Source: Neodontobutis hainanensis (taxonomy: Eukaryota > Chordata > Actinopteri > Gobiiformes > Odontobutidae). From it: 64,000 nucleotides of DNA. The notes under the pieces are model-generated. The model saw only the letters and a program-made list of their open reading frames with translations, had not been told where the DNA came from and made no database searches. Below are positions 35,831 to 48,409 of this stretch, piece by piece. The stretch spans positions 570,001 through 634,000 of the forward strand of contig JALDNG010000101.1 of assembly GCA_024349245.1 (NCBI GenBank). The letters run 5' to 3'. The number at the start of each line of letters is the position of its first letter. Position 1 is the stretch's first letter. The translations under genes were made by a program, and so were the position numbers.

Positions 35831-37459
35831 AGGAATTGTTAATTTTGGGTCCAACTTATGACCTCTTGCTGTGAGGCAGGAGTGCCACTGAAATTACAGA
35901 GGCTCTATTTGTTTCAAACACAAGTGTTCAATTGTTCCAGACTCACGTTCTCGCCACATAAAACATTTACCATAGCATTTTTTAGTTTTGTACTAACTAT
36001 CTTTTTGTAATGGATTTAAAGTCAACCACACTATCTGCCTGATAGTCTCTGTCTGTTCCACAGAACCATCTGTGAGGGCTCCTGTTGAAGGCTTTTGCAA
36101 AAGGTACGTTGAATGAACACCTGGTCGGTTTACCTCATCTCGCGGACGGTACCTTAGCGTTTGGCGATCCCTCACAGTAAGTTGAAACTACATGGAAATA
36201 CACAAATATATGTAGATAACATGCAGCCAACAAACATTTAAGTAGGTCAATCCCAAACTTCTACTCTTGTAAGCTTTGTTTTCGCAACTAAATTTTTTTA
36301 CAGCTGTTTACCTGAATTTAAACTCAATAGTCCAGTTGTTCTGCAGCCGTCTCTCTGCTCTTTTCTCAGTTCAGATATCGTCACCGCGCTTCACGCACAT
36401 AGAGCTTTAAACTGCGCAGCTTTGGGACTTACAAGAAATGCTTTTTTGTGTATTTATTTTGTGCACGTTAGTATTCCACCCTTCAAACAAGAAACAGGCG
36501 GTATTGATAATCCGGGTCATGGCACCAAAAGAATTCTTTATCCATATTATCCAGAGAGACAAATAGACAGAGTATATTTTAAAAAAAGGAATGGTCAGGT
36601 TTAATTCTTGCAGGAATGAAGCAAAAGCACAAACATGTCAGAAGTGGTACAAGGCTGAGGTTTGCTTGGAGAAGTAAACAATACATGAGATTTTATATCA
36701 CTGCAGTGAAGGCTGTAGGAGGTGTATCTTTCACACACACTCCCCAAGGCACTAGCTCCAGGTGCAGAGTCCTCCCGTGGAAGTTATGTCTGCGTCTAGT
36801 CCTGGCTAGTTCCTGCTTGGATTAGCATGAAGGACAAGACATGATCAGATTTGACACGACCTGAAGAGAACTATGAGCACCCAGTAATTATAAACAATTG
36901 GAATCATAACATCCATCAATCTCACCAACAAGCTCCTGATACATAGAAAGTAACACAAACAAAAGTTATGAGACATGAAAGTGCCACACAAGTACATGTA
37001 TCTCAATACAGATTTTAAAATCCCAGTCAATTTTCCAAATATTTTGTAAATATTTTGTAGAACCAGGTCAAGATTAATTCCTCTATTCCAGAGGAATAGA
37101 ATCCTCTGCCAATTCCTCAGCAGAGTGTGAAGTCCTTTCTTAAAGGCTTTAGTTATGCTGTTAACTAGACCTGTGTTACTTTGGATTAAATCATTTTGTA
37201 GATCCCACCCTTTCAGCTCATAGCATGCTCAGTGCTATTATGTTCTGTTCATTCATTGTTATTTCATCAATTAATATCTCTAATTATGCATCTTCTTTAT
37301 GTTTTCCAAATAGCATCACTTTTGTTTCTATTAAATTTAAAACTTAATTTTGTTCAGTTCAGTTTTCTCTCAGTTACCATTAGTTGTAGGTCTTTATCTG
37401 TAACTGTAAGTGGTATCATCCACAAATTTGATAGATTTTAACTCAGTTGATGCAAACAT

Positions 37460-38400
37460 AAATAATTTATATAATCATGGGGTTCAAGTCAAGACCTTGA
37501 CTTGGACACTCCAGAACGTTTATTTTGTTCTTCTGAAACCATTCTGAAGTTGATTTACTTCTGTGCTTTGGGTCATTGTCCTGTTGCAGCATCCATCTGT
37601 CTGACAGACGGCCTCAGCTTTTCCTGCAAAACATCCTGATAAACTCTTGAATTCATTTTTCCATTAATGATTGCAAGTTGTCCAGATCCTGAGGCAAAAC
37701 AGCCCCAAACCATGATGCTCCCTGCACCATGCTTCATGGTGGGGATGAGGTGTTGATGTTGGTGAGCCGTTCCATTTTTCCTCCACACATGATGTTGTGT
37801 GTTCCTCCCAAACAGTTCAACTTTCCTTTCATCAGTCCACAAAATATTTTGCCCGAAGTTCTGTGGACCTTTTTGCAAACATTAAACGTGCAGCAATGTT
37901 TTTTTAGACAGCAGTGGCTTCCCCCGTGGAGTCCTCCCATGAACACCATTCTTGGCCAGTGTTTTACAAATAGTGGATGTATGCACAGAGATATTGGACT
38001 GTGCCAGTGAGTTCTGTAAGTCTTTAGCAGACACTCTAGGGTTCTTTTTACCTCTCTCAGTATTCTGTGCTAAACTCTTGTTGTCATTTTTGGTGGACGG
38101 CCACTTGTTGTGAGAGAAGCAACAGTGCCTTTCCAGCTTTATACAACAGTTCTTGATGGCAGGTCTTCAAAGAGCTCTTTTGAGCGAGCCATGGTGCACA
38201 TCAGAGAATGCTTCTCATCAAGACACAGTTCTTACCAGGTGTGTGTTTTATAGTGAGCAGGGCAGCTTTAAGCAATTCCTCAGTGATTGGACACACCCCT
38301 GACTTAAATTGTTTAGTAAAAATTGGTATTAATTGCGCTCAAAGTCTCCTTAGGCAGAAGGTTCAGTTACTTATTACTCCCCTTTCTGTCACTGTTTGAT
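37460..38400 (-). mobile_element. Tc1-like DNA transposon remnant
   Basis: The minus-strand frame 37878-37573 encodes FGQNILWTDERKVELFGRN (first catalytic Asp in WTDE) and MKHGAGSIMVWGCFASGSG. Downstream on the same strand (37585-37480) the DNA encodes QQDNDPKH and a WF segment, ending near PSQGLDLNP. The right side (37880-38400) carries the N-terminal DNA-binding half in broken frames. The C-terminal end is truncated at about 37460. Confidence 0.88.
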
Positions 38401-38533
38401 TGTTATCCTCTTTAAAAATATGAAAACCTATAAATGTTTGGGTGGTTTTAGTTAAAGCAGACACTGTTTTTTCATTTGTGTCATTTTGATCAAATGGTGA
38501 TTTTATGCAGAAATGTGAGAAAAAAATAAATAA

Positions 38534-41755
<3,222 letters not shown>

Positions 41756-41759
41756 ACAG

Positions 41760-42250
41760 TACAAGACAAGACAAGACATTTATTTTTGTATAGCCCAATA
41801 TTACAACAACAGCCACCTCAAAGGGCTTAACAGACTGCACTAGACAACATCCCCTGTCCTTTGACCCTCCATCAGGGTGAGGAAAAACTCCAAAAAAAAC
41901 CTAGCCGGGAAAAAAGAGAAACCTAAGGGACCTCAGTAGAAGCTGTGTCTCAGTCGATGTAAATCCCACCACATCACTTTCCACCAGAAGTGGGTCATAT
42001 TGAGGAACATAGAGGAATGTCCCAGTTATGTAAGGCGAGAGAAAAGTGGAGCGATCTGGAGATACGCTGATTGACACTGACAGGGAGCGAACAATGGGAC
42101 GGTATAGACAGGATACACTCAGAGGAAAAGAGAAGTGGGACACTGATCTGGGGAGGGTTTCTTAAAGACACACTGTTGATCATCAAACAGCCATAAGGAA
42201 AAAAGTCATCAAGAGCATTTTGAACAACTGAATACAAGCCAGACAATTAA
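41760..42250 (+). repeat. Fish interspersed repeat
   Basis: It starts with 'gacaagacatttatttttgtatagcccaatattacaacaac' and continues 'cctcaaagggcttaacagactgcac', 'aggaaaaactcc', 'cctagccgggaaaa'. I recognise this as a type commonly dispersed in teleost genomes, but I cannot assign a named family. The short minus-strand Ser/Leu-rich frames over it are artefacts. Confidence 0.6.
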
Positions 42251-42648
42251 TCCCATTGGTCCTTATCATTGTTATTACTTAACAAAAAAAAAAAGTCCCT
42301 TTATCCATTATAACACCTTTGATGAGTCTTAAACTACATTTTGAATGTGCGACTATAGGAAAATAATTAATTTTGGAAAAAATGCAGTGACATTCAACAG
42401 AGTCACCCCATCTGTAGCAGGGATGGTCAGCCAGTTTAGTTTACCCTTCTCCACTTTGCTCCTTCTCAATGCTTTTTCATCAAGACGTTATCAAATAGAC
42501 ACTTTTACAGCTGTTCAAATGCTACCATAGATTTCTTGTATTTGTTGTAAAAAGGTCTAACATGCATTTTAACTTTTAACTGATCTGCTTTATAAAAGAA
42601 GAGACTAGACTTACAGTAAGATGGATGGATGAGTTTCTAACTTTAAGG

Positions 42649-42657
42649 CTATATAAG
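42649..42657 (+). promoter_or_regulatory. Possible TATA box of the kinase gene
   Basis: CTATATAAG lies about 420 nt upstream of the ATG. It would imply a 5' UTR of nearly 400 nt that includes the 29-bp repeats, unless a short 5' intron exists. The support is compositional only. Confidence 0.25.
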
Positions 42658-42881
42658 GAAAGATAGCCTTTGTTGTTGGACTATATTTGAGGAACCAGTA
42701 AGAAATTTTTGACAATATTTAAAATGTTATAATCAATGTAATACTTTTTATAAATTAACTGGCAGCACAAAAATGATAAATACGTTACATGCATAACAAG
42801 AATAAATAGGCCTCTCCACCAAATCTGAGCACATTGAATAGAATGTTTGGTTTAAAAAGTTGCTATGACAACACATAGAAT

Positions 42882-42968
42882 CTTCAGCCCATATGAGGTC
42901 ATCACAGAGTCTTCAGCCCATATGAGGTCATCACAGAGTCTTCAGCCCATATGAGGTCTTCACAGAAG
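42882..42968 (+). repeat. Three tandem copies of a 29-bp unit upstream of the kinase
   Basis: The unit starts 'cttcagcccatatgaggtc' and ends 'atcacagagt'. It is present as two near-identical copies and a third that diverges at its end ('gtcttcacagaagct'). It lies 107-193 nt upstream of the kinase ATG. Confidence 0.85.
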
Positions 42969-43074
42969 CTCTTCAGTAGGGGAAAATCTTTCGTCAGGTT
43001 AGTTTAGATTTTGATTCAATAGCCGTAACAGAGTTTAGCTTGTGTTTACATAACAGATATAAAACATTGTGAAG

Positions 43075-44679
43075 ATGACTTCCACAACTTTATCACCAAG
43101 TGGAATCCCCTACAAGCTCAATGACTACACCGTGTTGGAGATTCTTGGGGAGGGAAGCTTTGGAATGGTTGCCAAATGCTTTAACGTCCAAACCTCTCAG
43201 GTGATAGCTATAAAAATCCTAAAAAACAACCAGAATCGTAGAGGTATCTTAGAACGAGAGGTATCTGTTCTCCAGGAACTGAGTGTGATAGATCCTGACA
43301 AAACCAACATTGTCAGGTTCATTGACTTTTTCAGTTGCAACAGTTACAAGTGCATGGCGTTTGAAATGCTCGACCGCAGCCTGTTTGACCTGATGAAACA
43401 GCGGAGTTCCACGTTTGAGCTGAGTGAAATCCGGCCCATCACACAACAGCTTCTGGTGGCGTTTGAGGCCCTTAAGAGCTTGGGCATCATACATACCGAC
43501 CTTAAGCCGGACAACATCATGCTTACTAATCATAAGGACCAGCCTCTAAAAGTCAAACTGATTGACTTTGGTATGGCGGGACACCGCTCTAAACTTCGCC
43601 TTGGCATGAAAATGCAGCCCATTGGTTTCCGGGCTCCAGAGGTCCTGCTGGGCCTCCCACTGTCCGAGGCTATGGACATGTGGGCTTTGGGCTGCTGCTT
43701 AGGAATGTGGTACTTAGGCTGCAACATCTTCTCTGGAGGTTCCGAATATGACAACATTAGGACAATTGTTCACCTTCTGGGACAACCAAACGATGAACTG
43801 TTGAACACAGGCCTGTTCACCGAAAAGTACTTTGTTCGAACAAATGGATCTTCACAGTGGAGTTTAAAAAGCATTGATGAGTACACGGCCTCAACTGGAG
43901 TGAAACCCTTAATATTGGATTGGACTCTTGATGTGATGACAGATTTAGATGACGCTGTAGAAAGCCACAGATCTGCCACGTTTCCAGAGTACACAGACAG
44001 AATGGCTTTTTTGAGCCTTCTCAAACACTTGCTTCATTTTGATCCGGAAAATAGGATCACACCAAGCGAAGCGCTCCGGCATCCTTTCATCACCATGGAG
44101 CATCTGGTCGAGAACAAAACAGATTATGCACAGCGGGCACGTGACATAATGACCTTCACACTTAGGGACTTAACACCTGACAATCAGACTGAAGTCAATC
44201 AACCTAGGGACGCGCGGGAATCCACCATTCAACAGGAACAGGTCCCTTGTCCTATTGAGAGTGAAAATCAGACTGAAGCCAGTCAACCTAGGGACGCGCG
44301 GGAATCCACCATTCAACAGGAACAGGTCCCTTGTCCTATTGAGAGTGACAATCAGACTGAAGCCAGTCAACCTAGGGACGCGCGGGAATCCACCATTAAA
44401 CAGGAATGTGTCCCTTGTCCTATGGAGAGTGACAATCAGACTGTAGCCAGTCAACCTAGGGACGCGCGGGAATCCACCATTCAACAGGAACGTGTCCCTT
44501 GTCCTATTGAGAGTGACAATCAGACTGAAGCCAGTCAACCTAGGGACGCGCGGGAATCCACCGTTCAACAGGAACGTGTCCCTTGTCCTATTGAGAGTGA
44601 CAATCAGACTGTAGCCAGTCAACCTAGGGACGCGCGGGAATCCACCGTTCAACAGGAATGTGTCCCTTGTCCTATTTAG
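43075..44679 (+). CDS. HIPK-like Ser/Thr protein kinase, ends at a TAG inside its repeat domain
   Basis: A single-exon frame of 534 residues, starting at the ATG at 43075 (purine at -3). The kinase domain spans about residues 19-338. It has a Gly-rich loop GEGSFG (25-30), Lys47 in AIK, the alpha-C Glu near 62, catalytic loop HTDLKPDNIML (140-150, Asp142), DFG (164-166), RAPE (186-189) and a CMGC-type FDPENRITPSEALRHPF (322-338). The phrases SLGIIHTDLKPDN, PLSEAMDMWALGC and SEYDNIRTI place it with HIPK-type kinases, which phosphorylate transcription regulators. The activation loop reads MQPIGFRAPE, without the tyrosine that HIPK/DYRK kinases autophosphorylate. From residue 369 it enters 28-residue tandem repeats and stops after six units at TAG 44677-44679. 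All catalytic residues are intact, so a truncated active kinase is possible. The same frame continues for 911 further codons. Confidence 0.88.
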   Translation: MTSTTLSPSGIPYKLNDYTVLEILGEGSFGMVAKCFNVQTSQVIAIKILKNNQNRRGILEREVSVLQELSVIDPDKTNIVRFIDFFSCNSYKCMAFEMLDRSLFDLMKQRSSTFELSEIRPITQQLLVAFEALKSLGIIHTDLKPDNIMLTNHKDQPLKVKLIDFGMAGHRSKLRLGMKMQPIGFRAPEVLLGLPLSEAMDMWALGCCLGMWYLGCNIFSGGSEYDNIRTIVHLLGQPNDELLNTGLFTEKYFVRTNGSSQWSLKSIDEYTASTGVKPLILDWTLDVMTDLDDAVESHRSATFPEYTDRMAFLSLLKHLLHFDPENRITPSEALRHPFITMEHLVENKTDYAQRARDIMTFTLRDLTPDNQTEVNQPRDARESTIQQEQVPCPIESENQTEASQPRDARESTIQQEQVPCPIESDNQTEASQPRDARESTIKQECVPCPMESDNQTVASQPRDARESTIQQERVPCPIESDNQTEASQPRDARESTVQQERVPCPIESDNQTVASQPRDARESTVQQECVPCPI

Positions 44680-47034
44680 AGTGACAATCAGACTGTAGCC
44701 AGTCAACCTAGGGACGCGCGGGAATCCACCAATCAACAGGAACGTGTCCCTTGTCCTATTGAGAGTGACAATCAGACTGAAGCCAGTCAACCTAGGGACG
44801 CGCGGGAATCCACCGTTCAACAGGAACATGTCCCTTGTCCTATTGAGAGTGAGAATCAGACTGTAGCCAGTCAACCTAGGGACGCGTGGGAATCCACCGT
44901 TCAACAGGAACGTGTCCCTTGTCCTATGGAGAGTGACAATCAGACTGAAGCCAGTCAACCTAGGGACGCGCGGGAATCCACCATTAAACAGGAACATGTC
45001 CCTTGTCCTATTGAGAGTGACAATCAGACTGAAGCCAGTCAACCTAGGGACGCGCGGGAATCCACCATTCAACAGGAACATGTCCCTTGTCCTATTGAGA
45101 GTGACAATCAGACTGTAGCCAGTCAACCTAGGGACGCGCGGGAATCCACCGTTCAACAGGAACGTGTCCCTTGTCCTATTGAGAGTGACAATCAGACTGA
45201 AGCCAGTCAACTTAGGGACGCGCGGGAATCCACCGTTCAACAGGAACGTGTCCCTTGTCCTATTGAGAGTGACAATCAGACTGTAGCCAGTCAACCTAGG
45301 GACGCGCGGGAATCCACCGTTCAACAGGAACAGGTCCCTTGTCCTATTGAGAGTGACAATCAGACTGTAGCCAGTCAACCTAGGGACGCGCGGGAATCCA
45401 CCGTTCAACAGGAACAGGTCCCTTGTCCTATTGAGAGTGACAATCAGACTGTAGCCAGTCAACCTAGGGACGCGCGGGAATCCACCGTTCAACAGGAACA
45501 TGTCCCTTGTCCTATTGAGAGTGACAATCAGACTGAAGCCAGTCAACCTAGGGACGCGCGGGAATCCACCGTTCAACAGGAACGTGTCCCTTGTCCTATG
45601 GAGAGTGACAATCAGACTGTAGCCAGTCAACCTAGGGATGCGCGGGAATCCACCATTAAACAGGAATGTGTCCCTTGTCCTATGGAGAGTGACAATCAGA
45701 CTGTAGCCAGTCAACCTAGGGACGCGCGGGAATCCACCGTTCAACAGGAACGTGTCCCTTGTCCTATGGAGAGTGACAATCAGACTGAAGCCAGTCAACC
45801 TAGGGACGCGCGGGAATCCACCATTCAACAGGAACGTGTCCCTTGTCCTATTGAGAGTGACAATCAGACTGAAGCCAGTCAACCTAGGGACGCGCGGGAA
45901 TCCACCATTCAACAGGAACGTGTCCCTTGTCCTATTGAGAGTGACAATCAGACTGAAGCCAGTCAACCTAGGGACGCGCGGGAATCCACCGTTCAACAGG
46001 AACGTGTCCCTTGTCCTATTGAGAGTGACATTCAGACTGTAGCCAGTCAACCTAGGGACGCGCGGGAATCCACCATTCAACAGGAACGTGTCCCTTGTCC
46101 TATTGAGAGTGACAATCAGACTGTAGCCAGTCAACCTAGGGACGCGCGGGAATCCACCGTTCAACAGGAACGTGTCCCTTGTCCTATTGAGAGTGACATT
46201 CAGACTGTAGCCAGTCAACCTAGGGACGCGCGGGAATCCACCGTTCAACAGGAACAGGTCCCTTGTCCTATTGAGAGTGACAATCAGACTGTAGCCAGTC
46301 AACCTAGGGACGCGCGGGAATCCACCATTCAACAGGAACATGTCCCTTGTCCTATTGAGAGTGACAATCAGACTGTAGCCAGTCAACCTAGGGACGCGCG
46401 GGAATCCACCGTTCAACAGGAACGTGTCCCTTGTCCTATGGAGAGTGACAATCAGACTGAAGCCAGTCAACCTAGGGACGCGCGGGAATCCACCATTCAA
46501 CAGGAACGTGTCCCTTGTCCTATGGAGAGTGACAATCAGACTGAAGCCAGTCAACCTAGGGACGCGCGGGAATCCACCATTCAACAGGAACGTGTCCCTT
46601 GTCCTATTGAGAGTGACAATCAGACTGAAGCCAGTCAACCTAGGGACGCGCGGGAATCCACCGTTCAACAGGAACGTGTCCCTTGTCCTATTGAGAGTGA
46701 CATTCAGACTGTAGCCAGTCAACCTAGGGACGCGCGGGAATCCACCATTCAACAGGAACGTGTCCCTTGTCCTATTGAGAGTGACAATCAGACTGTAGCC
46801 AGTCAACCTAGGGACGCGCGGGAATCCACCGTTCAACAGGAACGTGTCCCTTGTCCTATTGAGAGTGACATTCAGACTGTAGCCAGTCAACCTAGGGACG
46901 CGCGGGAATCCACCATTCAACAGGAACGTGTCCCTTGTCCTATGGAGAGTGACAATCAGACTGAAGCCAGTCAACCTAGGGACGCGTGGGAATCCACCAT
47001 TAAACAGGAACATGTTCCGTGTCTTACTGGGATG
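44179..47034 (+). repeat. 84-bp minisatellite, 34 units in perfect register
   Basis: Thirty-four head-to-tail units of exactly 84 bp (28 codons) start at 44179, and unit 34 starts at 46951. No indel breaks the register. Each unit has a core encoding DNQTEASQPRDAREST and then QQERVPCPIES, with a few switching positions: Glu/Val, Ile/Val/Asn, Gln/Lys, Arg/His/Gln/Cys, Ile/Met and Asn/Ile. The first unit (EVNQ) and last unit (CLTGM) have diverged, as expected at array edges. Units 19-24 and 27-32 form a higher-order duplication of 672 bp. The last residues are Pro/Cys-containing and most of the unit is polar, so a disordered, extended spacer is likely. Confidence 0.97.
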
Positions 47035-47415
47035 ACTGAAGCTGACTCTCGTGACAACATCAATCAAAGTAGGGAAGTAGAAGAGAGAGCCGCTCATCAA
47101 TCCCATCAGCCCACAGCTGACACCTCTGGTGCTTCAAATATGGCTGGCTCAAGTGAGCACAACATCCAAAGCACAGTTAACCCGAGTCCAAGTTACAAAA
47201 GTTACATCACAAGTGCAGCCACGATAGTGAAGACCTTGCTGTATGCTGCATTTTTGGGCTGTTTTGTTCTTGTTGCAACTATTTTTTTTGCTTTTTGTCT
47301 TATCAATACATTGATCACAGAGCCACATTCATCTAATCATGACCCACACACTGCCTCCAGGACCACTCCAGCCGCAACACGACGCCCCTCAAGATCCTCA
47401 TCTAATGGGCGCTAA
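44680..47415 (+). pseudogene. In-frame continuation of the kinase gene after the TAG: repeats and tail anchor
   Basis: The frame of the kinase continues without another stop for 911 codons to the terminator at 47413-47415. It comprises repeat units 7-34, then a unique Ser/Thr-rich linker (about 47035-47220). A strongly hydrophobic segment of about 27 residues follows (TLLYAAFLGCFVLVATIFFA and onward, about 47236-47316), then a polar tail of about 31 residues ending SSSNGR. With no signal peptide at the kinase N-terminus, this arrangement would make a tail-anchored kinase facing the cytosol. It may be silenced by the TAG, or the TAG may be an allele, an assembly error or a readthrough site. 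No AATAAA is seen close downstream; an ATTAAA lies at 47612. Confidence 0.7.
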
Positions 47416-47770
47416 AGCCCATCCACAGGATGATCCACACACTGGTCCTGTGTGATCACCTCAACAAACATTTGGACCATCAACCTCTCTTACACTCTGA
47501 TGAGGTTTACTCAATATAATCAATGTCTGTGAAAGGTTAAAGCAAAGGACCTGGACTTAGTTTTCAAGATGATGTTACATCCCTTGTCCATGGGATTTTT
47601 TCAATTCTGAGATTAAAAAATCAGAATTGAAAAAGTATTTTGGAAATAAGAGATGAAAGTCCAAAGGCCTTTAGCTTTAGCATTTTCTATAAGAAATAAT
47701 GAAAAAAAGGTTTAAGTAAAAGCATTTGGACTCGTTGGACACGTTTTTGTCTCTAATTCCAAGAGACTTT
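47416..47770. repeat. Palindrome-bearing dispersed repeat downstream of the kinase
   Basis: An inverted repeat with 14-bp arms (tttttcaattctga at 47597-47610 and tcagaattgaaaaa at 47621-47634; 10-nt loop) is preceded by 'aaaggacctggacttagttttcaag' and followed by 'ggtttaagtaaaagcatttggactc' and 'tctctaattccaagagacttt'. These blocks recur in the 6.3-kb and 25.3-kb copies. Confidence 0.65.
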
Positions 47771-48139
47771 GGCCTAGTCCACACGGACACGGGTATTTTT
47801 ATAACCGGAGTTTTTCCTCCTGCATTTACAAAAAAAATCCCATCCACATGAAGACGCAAAAACCCGCTATCAGGCGCTGTCAAGAGCATGCCACACCAGC
47901 AGGCAGCGATATCACCCTAAAAGGCATGTTGGCCAATCAGAAGCAGTCAGCGTCGCACAATCTGACGTCAAACACAGCGGATAACGGCTCACAATCTGAC
48001 GTTGCAAGGCAAAAACGTCGGTTTTACTGTCCACACGGCAACGCTGCAACCGGTTCTGAAAATCCTCACCTTGGCAGGGGTTTTCAAAAATGTTCGGTTT
48101 CAGTGACCTGATACTGCATTTCCGTGTGGACGAACGGCC
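47771..48139. mobile_element. hAT-like MITE
   Basis: The terminal inverted repeats pair GGCCTAGTCCACACGGA (47771-47787) with the complement GGCCGTTCGTCCACACGGA (48139-48121). The interior is non-coding and CpG-rich, with internal echoes of the TIR ('gtccacacggcaacgc' near 48030). No 8-bp target duplication could be matched, so the superfamily is a likely rather than certain call. Confidence 0.65.
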
Positions 48140-48172
48140 GAACCATGTAAAAAAAGACAAGACTCACCTGAC

Positions 48173-48400
48173 GGGGCGGCAGTGGCTCAGTGGTAGAGCA
48201 GTCGTCCTTCAACCGGAAGGTAGGCGGTTCGATTCCCGCTCTCCCCTGCCCCATGTCTCTGTCAGTGTGCCCCAGGACATCTGTGGCTACAGTTGTAGCT
48301 TACCATCACCAAAGTGGTTGTGTATGAATGAATAATGGATGGCCTGCGCTTTGAGTCCCTTGGTCCCTCGGGAGAAATGTGTAATATAAAACAAATGCTG
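48173..48400 (+). repeat. tRNA-like dispersed repeat, clearest copy
   Basis: It starts GGGGCGGCAGTGGCTCAGTG, contains an A-box-like TGGCTCAGTGGTAGAGC and a B-box-like GGTTCGATTCC, and has a partly complementary end (CTGCCCC). The anticodon arm does not fold properly (CCTTC-AACCG-GAAGG), so this is not a functional tRNA gene. The body continues with 'gtgccccaggacatctgtggctac' and ends 'gagaaatgtgtaatataaa', a different tail from the other copies. Confidence 0.85.
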
Positions 48401-48409
48401 TTCATCTCC

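Larger units (their letters stand above)
34310..37450. other. Intergenic sequence with dispersed repeats
   Basis: No gene is recognised. 35160-35310 is a reverse-complement copy of the 4.2-kb repeat. 35640-35830 is a short degenerate internal repeat in which 'aacaggtttagntggatttgaa' recurs about six times at irregular spacing. 36020-36130 is a diverged reverse copy of the 33.0/57.7 kb block. 36350-36430 is slightly GC-richer with no coding support. Confidence 0.5.

Noticed and set aside
43069..43074. GTG at 43069 as the kinase start
   Set aside because: A vertebrate start at the ATG six bases downstream, with a purine at -3, is far more likely.
44912..46714. Short plus-strand frames inside the array (63-96 codons, repeated RLKPVNLGTRGNPP)
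   Set aside because: They are out-of-frame reads of the same repeats, and copies spaced by 672 bp reflect the array structure.
44170..47106. 978-codon minus-strand open frame as a gene
   Set aside because: It is the antisense of the 84-bp coding minisatellite. It has no start context, no unique domain and no splice or promoter support.
47752..48160. Frames at 47.85-48.16 kb as a gene
   Set aside because: They lie inside a non-coding MITE with clear terminal inverted repeats.
48173..48250. tRNA gene
   Set aside because: A- and B-box-like sequences are present, but the anticodon arm does not fold with a 7-nt loop and the same sequence is dispersed many times with a SINE-like body.
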